From JBLHGN01 sp047616325 (GTDB lineage: Bacteria > Pseudomonadota > Gammaproteobacteria > Pseudomonadales > Cellvibrionaceae), in NCBI GenBank assembly GCA_047616325.1, contig JBLHGN010000229.1, positions 1-6,012 on the forward strand: 6,012 nt of DNA. The letters are read 5' to 3'. The notes under the pieces are model-generated. The model made no database searches. It saw only the letters and a list, made by a program, of their open reading frames with translations, and was not told the origin of the DNA. Below are positions 1-5,761 of this stretch, piece after piece; position 1 is the first letter of the stretch; each line of letters opens with the position of its first letter. Position numbers and translations under genes: made by a program.

Positions 1-85
1 ATTCGAAATCTCTACTGTCTTGAGGAAAAGTAATTATTTCTGAAGACGCGTAAGCGAAGCTAGTAGAAAAAACGGCAAGTAAAAT
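1..85 (-). CDS. N-terminal fragment of a probable secreted protein, start codon unclear
   Basis: Read leftward from 85, an open frame continues off the window edge. It encodes a hydrophobic stretch ILLAVFSTSFAYA followed by SSEIITFPQDSRDFE, which looks like the end of a Sec signal peptide (cleavage after AYA) and the first residues of a mature periplasmic protein. The only codon at the right place for a start is ATT (83-85), 10 nt after a CGGAG Shine-Dalgarno-like motif (96-100). Directly upstream in frame is TAA (86-88). Beyond that stop the frame reads TTG CGG AGT CTT TTT (89-103, M-R-S-L-F), which would supply the missing basic n-region if the stop were a sense codon. The gene may therefore use a rare ATT start or carry a nonsense mutation. 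The short mature sequence resembles solute-binding (SBP_bac_3-like) proteins, but this is only a weak guess. It lies on the same strand as perM, 78 bp beyond the perM stop. Confidence 0.4.
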   Translation of the reverse strand, partial: MLLAVFSTSFAYASSEIITFPQDSRDFE

Positions 86-149
86 TTAAAAAAGACTCCG
101 CAAAATGAGCAATTTGGGGGCGCCAATTAAAATAGCTAATGGGGTTTTT

Positions 150-181
150 AAAAAAATTCAGCGTCACTCAGTTCCCAGCTG
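150..181 (-). terminator. weak intrinsic-terminator candidate at the end of perM
   Basis: On the minus strand, CAGC (from 178-181) can pair with GCTG (from 159-162). Two As and then a run of seven Ts (complement of 150-156) follow. The stem is only four base pairs, the loop is 15 nt, and the structure overlaps the perM stop codon. The T tract is the better part of the evidence, so this is a low-confidence call. Confidence 0.22.
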
Positions 182-1258
182 TGATTCTGACGGATCTTTC
201 CTGCGTAGTTTTGGCCCGGTGGGCCAAGCACTGATAATGGCCTTGCACAAGGTTGCCAATGGTATGGCAAAAAACACCCCCCAAAACCCCCATAAACCTC
301 CAAACACCAACACCGCCAGCACTATTACCACGGGATGCATTTTGACGGCTTCAGAGAAAAGAAGCGGAACCAACACATTGCCATCCAGCGTTTGAATTAC
401 AAAATATGCAATTGCCGCATACAAAAATTCGTTACTCCAACCCCACTGTAAAAAACCAATCACAAGTACGGGCAAGGTAACAACGGCTGCGCCAATATAG
501 GGAACAAGCACAGAAAAACCCACAGCAATACCCAATAAAAGCGCGTAATTTAGTCCCAACAAACTGAAGGTAACACTAGAAACACCAGCGATTACAAAAA
601 TCTCAATGACTTTACCTCGCACATAGCTGGCAATTTGCTCGTTCATTTCTTTCCATATTTGTCGCATAACGGGGCGCTTTTTAGGCAACATACCCGATAG
701 CCATTCAACCATTTGCTGACCGTCTTTTAAAAAGAAAAACACCAATATTGGTACGAGAATCACATAGATAAGCACCGCCACCAGTATAGGCAGCTGGGCG
801 ATAGAAAATGAAAGAATGGTTTGCCCTGCCTGGCCCAGCTCGGCCCGCACCCCACTTATCATTTCAGTTACCTGGGCTTCGGTAATTAGAGTGGGATATT
901 TCTGCGGCAACAACAACAGCAAACTCTGACCGTCCTTTAACATTCTAGGTGCTTCGGTAAACAGGTTAATCACCTGCTTCCACAATGCCGGCAGCACGAA
1001 TAACAAACTTACGACAATGCTACTCACCAACACCAAAAAGGTAATGGATACGGCAACAATATGCCGCAAGCCCCATGCTTTTAATTTAACAACCATCCCT
1101 TGCATAAGGAAGGCGATAATAACAGCAGAAATCATGGGAGCTAAGACAACGCCCATGGTCAACACTATGGCCAAGCTCACAACGATAATGACGGCGACCA
1201 ATACGGCCTCTTCATCGGCAAAATACTGCTCTATCCAGCGATGGAAAATTCTAATCAT
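164..1258 (-). CDS. perM: AI-2E family transporter / PerM-like inner-membrane protein
   Basis: This 364-residue polytopic membrane protein has the length and layout of the AI-2E/UPF0118 family. Hydrophobic segments lie at about residues 17-55, 66-90, 150-177, 217-247, 250-270, 278-300 and 307-340. A soluble stretch (about 93-147) sits between the third and fourth segments. Family landmarks visible are FFFLKDG (174-180), SYVRGKVIE (211-219), VPYIGA (252-257) and the C-terminal glycine-rich segment FGGLWGFWGVFFAIPLA (319-335). The tail is short and charged. E. coli TqsA of this family exports autoinducer-2 and other members have been linked to cation/proton exchange, so the substrate here cannot be read from sequence. 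The ATG (1256-1258) lies inside the end of tusA, giving an 8-bp ATGATTAG overlap, with AGG about 8 nt upstream. Translation is therefore probably coupled to tusA. E. coli PerM is encoded near BepA, which supports the symbol. Confidence 0.88.
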   Translation of the reverse strand: MIRIFHRWIEQYFADEEAVLVAVIIVVSLAIVLTMGVVLAPMISAVIIAFLMQGMVVKLKAWGLRHIVAVSITFLVLVSSIVVSLLFVLPALWKQVINLFTEAPRMLKDGQSLLLLLPQKYPTLITEAQVTEMISGVRAELGQAGQTILSFSIAQLPILVAVLIYVILVPILVFFFLKDGQQMVEWLSGMLPKKRPVMRQIWKEMNEQIASYVRGKVIEIFVIAGVSSVTFSLLGLNYALLLGIAVGFSVLVPYIGAAVVTLPVLVIGFLQWGWSNEFLYAAIAYFVIQTLDGNVLVPLLFSEAVKMHPVVIVLAVLVFGGLWGFWGVFFAIPLATLCKAIISAWPTGPKLRRKDPSESQLGTE

Positions 1259-1514
1259 AATCTGCCTGTGCGCCTTTCATAATAATGTATGTATATTCGC
1301 CTTCGCGTTCATCTACGCTCAGCAGGGTATGTTCGGTGAGTTCGACGAAGGAATGGATATCCTGCAAAGATACCAGGTCTGTAGCCGTCATACGCAGATA
1401 CTGGTTCACCTCCAGTGAATTCAATGCAAGCTTAGCCTTTAACAAAGGCATGGGGCAAGAAAGACCACGTGCGTCGACGACAAAATCTATTTTATATTGG
1501 CTGCCATCATCCAT
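1251..1514 (-). CDS. tusA: TusA-family sulfurtransferase / sulfur carrier
   Basis: This small 87-residue protein has the TusA/SirA fold signature: a first beta strand, then DARGLSCPMPLLKAK with the conserved CPxP motif. Cys20 is the expected persulfide-carrying residue, followed by the helix KAKLALNSL. The C-terminal half (VSLQDIHSFVE, then the EGEYTYIIMK strand) matches the family core and the length is typical. TusA proteins accept sulfur from a cysteine desulfurase and pass it to tRNA thiolation or, in paralogues, to molybdenum-cofactor or other sulfur pathways. From memory, the Pseudomonas paralogue next to bepA and perM homologues (PA1006) affects molybdenum homeostasis and nitrate respiration, so this copy may be that type and not the tRNA-thiolation TusA. 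The ATG start (1512-1514) has only a weak ribosome-binding site. The gene is first in a two-gene unit with perM and diverges from bepA. Confidence 0.88.
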   Translation of the reverse strand: MDDGSQYKIDFVVDARGLSCPMPLLKAKLALNSLEVNQYLRMTATDLVSLQDIHSFVELTEHTLLSVDEREGEYTYIIMKGAQADYD

Positions 1515-1597
1515 ATTAGGCGACTATTATGACTTAAAAAAAGACTCTTTAGCTTGCTTTTACCAAATCCACTATCGCTGTAACAGCTCAAGCCATG

Positions 1598-1625
1598 GGA
1601 ACCTTATGGCATCTATGACCTCGAA
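1598..1625 (+). promoter_or_regulatory. candidate sigma-E (RpoE/AlgU)-type promoter for bepA
   Basis: GGAACCT (1598-1604) resembles the sigma-E -35 consensus GGAACTT, with one mismatch. After a 16-nt spacer, TCGAA (1621-1625) resembles the -10 forms TCAAA/TCTGA. It points at bepA, whose E. coli counterpart belongs to the sigma-E envelope-stress regulon. The predicted start near 1632 would give a leader of about 205 nt containing the downstream hairpins. It is a consensus match only; a sigma-70 promoter in the AT-rich 1737-1770 segment is an alternative (TTGCGC at 1737-1742, TATATT at 1761-1766, spacer 18). Confidence 0.4.
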
Positions 1626-1681
1626 GTGCGGTCACTTAGGAACATAGCCCTATCACTTTTCACATTCTATCGAGGCTCTCG

Positions 1682-1710
1682 TCAACTTACGGTGGGCTAA
1701 TAGAAGTTGA
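1682..1710. repeat. inverted repeat TCAACTT / AAGTTGA
   Basis: Perfect 7-bp arms (1682-1688 and 1704-1710) surround a 15-nt loop. The right arm ends exactly where the next hairpin begins. It could form a stem in the bepA leader RNA or be a protein-binding site. The loop carries GGTGG (1691-1695), a copy of the first five bases of the next stem. Confidence 0.55.
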
Positions 1711-1746
1711 GGTGGCGCAGAAATAAGCGATACAAATTGCGCCACC
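1711..1746. repeat. GC-rich inverted repeat GGTGGCGCA / TGCGCCACC
   Basis: Perfect 9-bp arms (1711-1719 and 1738-1746) flank an 18-nt AT-rich loop, with a possible tenth G-U pair inside. This is the strongest stem in the intergenic region. No T tract follows on either strand, so it is not a standard intrinsic terminator. It would lie about 90 nt upstream of the bepA start codon in the predicted leader. Confidence 0.65.
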
Positions 1747-1758
1747 CTTGTGTTGCAG

Positions 1759-1802
1759 CATATATTAAAGGATCATCTATTATTAATAGCACCTAATATA
1801 TG
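1759..1802. repeat. nested AT-rich inverted repeat upstream of bepA
   Basis: The outer arms CATATATTA (1759-1767) and TAATATATG (1794-1802) are perfect 9-bp complements. Enclosed between them is a second palindrome, CTATTA-T-TAATAG (1777-1789). In RNA the outer stem could extend by a G-U and an A-U pair. The AT-rich arms also contain -10-like hexamers, so this may be a promoter or operator instead of an RNA structure. It ends 35 nt before the bepA start codon. Confidence 0.5.
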
Positions 1803-1837
1803 TTTATTTACATTTAGTAACGAACTGGAATCCGCCG

Positions 1838-3325
1838 TTGCACACTTATACCCTTATTTTCAAACACGTTTTAGGCACCAAATATATACCATGGCCTTGG
1901 TGCGCCGTTAGCTTACTTTCGCTAGTAGTGGCAACTTCTTCTGCATTCGCCGCCGATATAGTTCTGCCCGATTTTGGCGGTGCTAACTCTACAAGCATTT
2001 CGCCCAAGCAAGAATATGAGCTTGGCCAAAAATGGTTGCGACTCTACCGCGCCCAAGTTCCCACTAGTTCAGACCCCTTTTTACAAACCTACACTGAAAA
2101 TTTGATTCGATCGTTAGCCGCCTATAGCGACCTGGAAGACAAGCGACTCGATATATTGGTAATAGAAAACCCTACACTTAACGCCTTTGCTGTTCCGGGC
2201 GGAGTAATTGGTGTAAATACCGGCCTTTTCGACTACTCCGATACAGAAGACCAATTCTCTTCGGTGCTGGCACACGAATTGGCACATTTAAGTCAACGCC
2301 ACTACGCTCGTAGGGTGGAAAAGCAACGAGATAATACTATTCCCAATATGGCAGCCCTGCTAGCGAGCATTCTAATAGCGGCAACCGCCGGCGGGGATGC
2401 TGGCATAGCAGCGATATCTGCGACGCAAGCAGCGGCAATCGATGCACAGCTGCGATTTAGCAGGCAAATGGAGCAGGAGGCGGATAGAATCGGCATGGAA
2501 ACCATGGTGAGATCGGGAAAAAACCCTCGCGCCATGTCGGAGATGTTCGACTTAATGCTGAAGGCCTCGCGCTTCCAAAGGCGTCCACCCGAATTTTTGC
2601 TAACCCACCCTTTAACAGAGTCCAGGGTAACAGATTCGCAACTTAGGGCTCAGCAACTACCTCAAAAATACTACCCCAAAAACCTGGAATTTGCATTGGT
2701 TAAAGTTCGTGCACGCCTGACTCACGAGTCGAATATGCAGCTTGCGATAAAACAGTTCACCGACGAACAAAAAGGCCACAAATATCAGAAAGAAGTCGCA
2801 GATTATGGCTTAACGCTTGCTCTCACCCGAGCTGGTCGCCTGGAAGATGCCAAAACAGTGCTCGAACCACTTGTCAATAACAACCCAGACAATTTGTATT
2901 ATGTCGTCGCGCAAGCAGAAATTGAAGCCGAGCAAGAACACTTCGACAAAGCGTTGAGCATACTCAAGAAAAAACTTGTGACTCACCCTAACAACCATGC
3001 ACTTAACGTTCGTACCGCAGAAATCTTAATGAAAGCCAGTCGATATGACGAGTGCGAAAGCCTGCTCGTGGCGCATAGTGCTCGTCGTCCCAAAGATGAT
3101 TATGTTTGGTATCTACTCGCAGAGGTGCACGGGCTAGCAGGTCATATATATGAGGTTCACTTAGCGCGGGCCGAATATTTCATTCTCAATGGGCTGTTTG
3201 ACAAAGCCATAATTCAGTTAAAAAATGCGCTGCGTTTGGTAGAGGAAGATCAGCAATTGCAGGCGGTGGTAAATCAACGCTTAAAAAACGTACGACAACT
3301 AAAAGAAGAGTCGCGGCTGCAATAA
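1838..3325 (+). CDS. bepA: BepA-type periplasmic M48 metalloprotease/chaperone with TPR domain
   Basis: This 495-residue protein matches BepA (YfgC) in length and layout. Residues 1-38/39 form a Sec signal peptide (hydrophobic core about 22-33, cleavage near AFA-AD). The M48 peptidase domain follows: AFAVPGGVIGVNTGL (116-130), the zinc site HELAH (146-150; H146, E147, H150), the third ligand in EQEADRIG (E214), and LLTHPLTESR with H257 at the position of the E. coli BepA regulatory 'histidine switch'. Residues about 285-485 form a helical TPR-like region. BepA helps LptD and other outer-membrane proteins assemble at the BAM complex and degrades stalled ones. All catalytic residues are present, so activity is expected. 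The start is taken as TTG (1838-1840), with GGA 8 nt upstream; the frame back to its stop at 1787 has no ATG or GTG. It diverges from tusA-perM. Confidence 0.92.
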   Translation: MHTYTLIFKHVLGTKYIPWPWCAVSLLSLVVATSSAFAADIVLPDFGGANSTSISPKQEYELGQKWLRLYRAQVPTSSDPFLQTYTENLIRSLAAYSDLEDKRLDILVIENPTLNAFAVPGGVIGVNTGLFDYSDTEDQFSSVLAHELAHLSQRHYARRVEKQRDNTIPNMAALLASILIAATAGGDAGIAAISATQAAAIDAQLRFSRQMEQEADRIGMETMVRSGKNPRAMSEMFDLMLKASRFQRRPPEFLLTHPLTESRVTDSQLRAQQLPQKYYPKNLEFALVKVRARLTHESNMQLAIKQFTDEQKGHKYQKEVADYGLTLALTRAGRLEDAKTVLEPLVNNNPDNLYYVVAQAEIEAEQEHFDKALSILKKKLVTHPNNHALNVRTAEILMKASRYDECESLLVAHSARRPKDDYVWYLLAEVHGLAGHIYEVHLARAEYFILNGLFDKAIIQLKNALRLVEEDQQLQAVVNQRLKNVRQLKEESRLQ

Positions 3326-3332
3326 GCTATGC

Positions 3333-3367
3333 TAGCGTTTGAGCAACCGAGGGCCTGCTCGCAGCTA
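3333..3367. terminator. hairpin between convergent genes, possible weak terminator
   Basis: The 45-bp gap between bepA and the opposing GGDEF-EAL gene holds GAGCA (3341-3345) pairing with TGCTC (3356-3360). An outer TAGC/GCTA pair (3333-3336 and 3364-3367) lies across a small internal loop. GCTGC/GCAGC (3316-3320 and 3361-3365) is an alternative outer pairing. The location suits a shared terminator, but neither strand has a real T tract after the stem. Confidence 0.32.
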
Positions 3368-3370
3368 AAA

Positions 3371-5527
3371 TTATTTGAGCCTTCCGAACCCCCAATCGCC
3401 CGCCTCCAACCATTGTTCCGTAGCAAGGTTATCCATTGGGCGAGCTATAAAATACCCCTGCGCATTATCGCAACCAAGCTGGTGTAGTCGGTCATATACA
3501 GCTTTGGTCTCCACGCCTTCCGCCACAACAGACAAACCAAGATTATGCGCCAGCTGAATTGTTGAATTTACTATAATTTCGTCCTGCTCATCCTCCTGCA
3601 TACCCTGAATAAACGAGCCATCAATTTTGAGTGACTGCACGGGAAGACGCTTTAAATATGCCAGCGAAGAATATCCTGTTCCAAAATCATCCACCGAAAG
3701 TTTCACGCCAAGCGCACTAATCTTTTCGAGAGCCAATTGTGCTCGCGCAGGATCAGACATAATCATGCTTTCAGTGATCTCCATTTCAAAGCGATTTCCC
3801 TCCAGCCGGTATCGGCTTAATGCTTTTTCAAGTTCGTGAACGATACGATCGTCCAAAAGGTTTCTCGCCGATAGGTTCATAGCGATAGTGATGTCATAGC
3901 CCTGACCAATCCACAGCGCACATTGCTTAATCGACTCCTCCATAACCCACGCCGTCAAAGCGTAAATCACATTAGACATTTCGGCGATCGGTACAAATTC
4001 CGCCGGCGATACATACCCCATTTGCGGGTGATTCCAACGCACCAAGGATTCAAAGCCGTAAATCTTATGATTGCTAAAATTAATTTTTGGCTGGTAGTGA
4101 AGACTCAACTCGTCTTCTCGAATGGCGCGCGCTAGCTCACTCATCAAACTCAAACGAACAGGGGAATGTGAATCTATTCGAGTATCGTAGAGCGCCACAC
4201 CCTTTAGGCTTGTTTTAGCGTGATACATCGCAATGTCAGCGTAGCGCATCAGGGTTACCACATCATCGGCCTGATCTGGAGCTATGGAGAGACCAATGCT
4301 GGCACTTATTTCTGTCCGATAACCTTGCACATCAAATACATGGCCAACGGCATCAAGAAAACGGTGTGCAAGTACTATTGCATGTTGTACATTGCGAATG
4401 TTGGGAATAAATATGGCAAATTCATCACCCCCGAGACGAGCTACAACAGCATCTATATCACCTAATTCCACTTCCAGTCTTTTGCCCAACTCCTGCAATA
4501 CCGCGTCGCCAGCCAGATGGCCAAGGGTATCGTTAATTTCTTTAAAACGATCGAGATCCAACAGTAGGAGTGCAAACTTTTGATGACTCTTGCGCATAGC
4601 CAAAGTTTCAGCCATTTGTCGATAGAGAAAATCTCGATTGGGCAGAGATGTAAGCGAATCATGATTAGCAAGGTATTCCATGCGATCGAGGTAGCGTGTT
4701 TTCTCGGTAATGTCGCGACTGGTACCCCAACATCGGGTCAACATTCCATTCTCAATAATACCCACTGCAGAAGTTTGCAACATAAGCGCACCCCCATCGG
4801 CAGTGCTCACCTCAAATTCGTGTGACTCCAAACGGTATTTTCCCACCACAAAAGCAAGAACGTCTTTTTTGTTGGACATAGACATATTTAGACGCAGGGG
4901 AGTACCGATTAAGTCTTCTGGCTTGGAAACACCGAAAAGCTGAGCTAATTTGTTGTTACATTCGGCCAGTTCTGAACGCCGTAGAATAAGTTGCACTTGC
5001 TCATCAATGGGCAGAGTGGTGTCGATTGTTGGACAAATATCATAGCGCCAAATAGCGTCCGTGCTGGTGGTTATAAAAGCCCGGTAGCGCGCTTCACTTT
5101 CTTTTAACGCGTAAGACTGATGTATTTGATGGGTAACATCGGTGATAACCAAAAGCGCACCGTTTACCTTCCCTCGAGTATTGGTGGTGGGAATCTTGTC
5201 TACGTGAGCCCAGACCTCACGGCCACCATCTAAAGAGCGCTCCAATGACCGCCATATGGGTTGACCGGTCCTAATTACTTGCATTATTTCGCGCTGGCGC
5301 TCAGACGGATCGTCCCAATTATCAGCCAACTCGATAAAACTTCTACCAACAGTTGGAGCCATCGATCGCCACTCATGAGCCCGAGCATTGGCGTGTCTAA
5401 CCACACCCCACCGGTCAAAATATATAATTACAGAACGCATGGCATCGAGCAAATGGCTGAGCTGATGGCTGCCATGATCGATTCCGAGCTGCATCATAGG
5501 ATCCTGTTTTAGCTGATAATCAGACAA
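3371..5527 (-). CDS. PAS-PAS-GGDEF-EAL cyclic-di-GMP turnover protein
   Basis: This soluble protein of 718 residues has no membrane segment. Two PAS-like sensor domains lie at about 22-135 and 140-275, the second ending in a typical WGTSRDITEKTR exit. A GGDEF domain follows at about 278-447 (LDLDRFKEINDTLGH 323-337, RLGGDEF 364-370), then an EAL domain at about 458-700. The GGDEF motif is intact, so c-di-GMP synthesis is possible, but the RxxD inhibitory site usually just before it is not recognisable (DIDA at 357-360). The EAL motif reads ESL (493-495), but the catalytic set is present: E493, N551, E583, D613-D614, K634, E670, Q690. Phosphodiesterase activity is therefore expected; net output cannot be read from sequence. 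The longest frame starts at TTG (5525-5527). ATG at 5497 or 5494 is a good alternative, the latter 7 nt after an AGGA motif, giving about 707 residues. The ligand sensed by the PAS domains is unknown. It converges with bepA and appears transcribed alone. Confidence 0.92.
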   Translation of the reverse strand: MSDYQLKQDPMMQLGIDHGSHQLSHLLDAMRSVIIYFDRWGVVRHANARAHEWRSMAPTVGRSFIELADNWDDPSERQREIMQVIRTGQPIWRSLERSLDGGREVWAHVDKIPTTNTRGKVNGALLVITDVTHQIHQSYALKESEARYRAFITTSTDAIWRYDICPTIDTTLPIDEQVQLILRRSELAECNNKLAQLFGVSKPEDLIGTPLRLNMSMSNKKDVLAFVVGKYRLESHEFEVSTADGGALMLQTSAVGIIENGMLTRCWGTSRDITEKTRYLDRMEYLANHDSLTSLPNRDFLYRQMAETLAMRKSHQKFALLLLDLDRFKEINDTLGHLAGDAVLQELGKRLEVELGDIDAVVARLGGDEFAIFIPNIRNVQHAIVLAHRFLDAVGHVFDVQGYRTEISASIGLSIAPDQADDVVTLMRYADIAMYHAKTSLKGVALYDTRIDSHSPVRLSLMSELARAIREDELSLHYQPKINFSNHKIYGFESLVRWNHPQMGYVSPAEFVPIAEMSNVIYALTAWVMEESIKQCALWIGQGYDITIAMNLSARNLLDDRIVHELEKALSRYRLEGNRFEMEITESMIMSDPARAQLALEKISALGVKLSVDDFGTGYSSLAYLKRLPVQSLKIDGSFIQGMQEDEQDEIIVNSTIQLAHNLGLSVVAEGVETKAVYDRLHQLGCDNAQGYFIARPMDNLATEQWLEAGDWGFGRLK
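5492..5505 (-). promoter_or_regulatory. ribosome-binding site for an alternative ATG start of the GGDEF-EAL gene
   Basis: AGGA (minus strand, 5502-5505) lies 4 nt before ATG (5495-5497) and 7 nt before a second in-frame ATG (5492-5494). The upstream TTG (5525-5527) has only a GAGAG-like motif 10 nt away. This favours initiation at residue 11 or 12 of the longest frame. Confidence 0.45.
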
Positions 5528-5597
5528 TGTGATGGGTCTCTCGTCTCAGGATACGATGATATAATTAGGGGACGGTGTGCGAAAAGCTTAGAACAGG

Positions 5598-5603
5598 AGT
5601 ATA
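5598..5603 (-). promoter_or_regulatory. possible -10 element for the GGDEF-EAL gene
   Basis: TATACT on the minus strand matches the TATAAT consensus at five of six positions. It would start transcription near 5590. The hexamer 17 nt upstream is not like TTGACA, so this is only a candidate. Confidence 0.22.
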
Positions 5604-5655
5604 GACCACAGGTTTTGGCACATAACCATTCTCGCGCCGACAAGAATACCAAAGC

Positions 5656-5670
5656 GTCTATTTTTTAGAC
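5656..5670. repeat. short inverted repeat GTCTA / TAGAC
   Basis: Five-base-pair arms surround five Ts. It lies downstream of the ion-channel gene. The Ts sit in the loop, not after the stem, so it does not qualify as an intrinsic terminator. Confidence 0.3.
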
Positions 5671-5692
5671 AGAGTGCCCATGTTTTCGATAC

Positions 5693-5710
5693 AGCACCGG
5701 GTGCTCACCC
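5693..5710. repeat. two overlapping palindromes downstream of the ion-channel gene
   Basis: AGCACC-G-GGTGCT (5693-5705) and GGGTG-CT-CACCC (5699-5710) share their central bases, so only one can fold at a time. It lies about 50 bp past the stop of the channel gene and is not followed by a T tract on the minus strand. It could be a weak 3' hairpin or a protein-binding site. Confidence 0.4.
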
Positions 5711-5761
5711 AAATATGACAAGGACGTAGAAAAGCATTTAGTTTGGAGAATAAGAGATTTA

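Larger units (their letters stand above)
1515..1837. other. 323-bp divergent intergenic region rich in inverted repeats
   Basis: This noncoding stretch separates tusA (leftward) and bepA (rightward). Reading along plus: a sigma-E-like promoter match (1598-1625), small 5-bp stems at 1592-1596/1606-1610 and 1616-1620/1630-1634, then two abutting hairpins (1682-1710 and 1711-1746), then an AT-rich nested inverted repeat (1759-1802). I found no tRNA, no obvious terminator and no convincing small gene. A clear sigma-70 promoter for tusA was not found. CATAAT (minus, 1526-1531) is present but only 11 nt from the ATG and lacks a -35 element. Confidence 0.6.
5528..5761. other. noncoding region between the GGDEF-EAL gene and the ion-channel gene
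   Basis: This 234-bp gap lies between two leftward genes. It has a -10-like TATACT on the minus strand (5598-5603) about 70 nt before the TTG start, without a good -35, and a second AT-rich segment (5560-5567). Two small palindromes lie at 5656-5670 and 5693-5710. No coding potential beyond a dozen codons was seen. Confidence 0.5.

Noticed and set aside
105..395. Plus-strand 96-codon open frame
   Set aside because: It runs antisense through the well-supported perM coding region, has low-complexity composition and no family resemblance.
1526..1531. CATAAT on the minus strand as the tusA -10 box
   Set aside because: It is only 11 nt from the ATG, leaving little room for a leader and ribosome-binding site, and no -35 hexamer lies at the proper distance.
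1606..1647. A 13-codon plus-strand frame (MASMTSKCGHLGT) with GGGA 5 nt upstream, a possible leader peptide
   Set aside because: It lies across and upstream of the predicted bepA transcription start, has no recognisable attenuator context, and is the tail of a longer shadow frame antisense to tusA.
1592..1830. GGA motifs in or near stems (1598, 1639, 1770, 1827) as a CsrA/RsmA-binding RNA
   Set aside because: Four GGA triplets in about 240 nt is what chance gives, and most lack the ANGGA context in a hairpin loop.
2302..2535. Minus-strand 77-codon frame rich in Ala and Cys
   Set aside because: It is a shadow of the Ala-rich part of the BepA protease domain on the opposite strand.
4220..4943. 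Several overlapping plus-strand frames of 60-80 codons
   Set aside because: All are antisense to the PAS and GGDEF domains of a clearly real gene and show no protein-like features.
5616..5636. TGGCAC followed by ATAACCATTC on the plus strand as a sigma-54 promoter
   Set aside because: The -12 element (TTGC) is absent, and it would point toward no gene on the plus strand.
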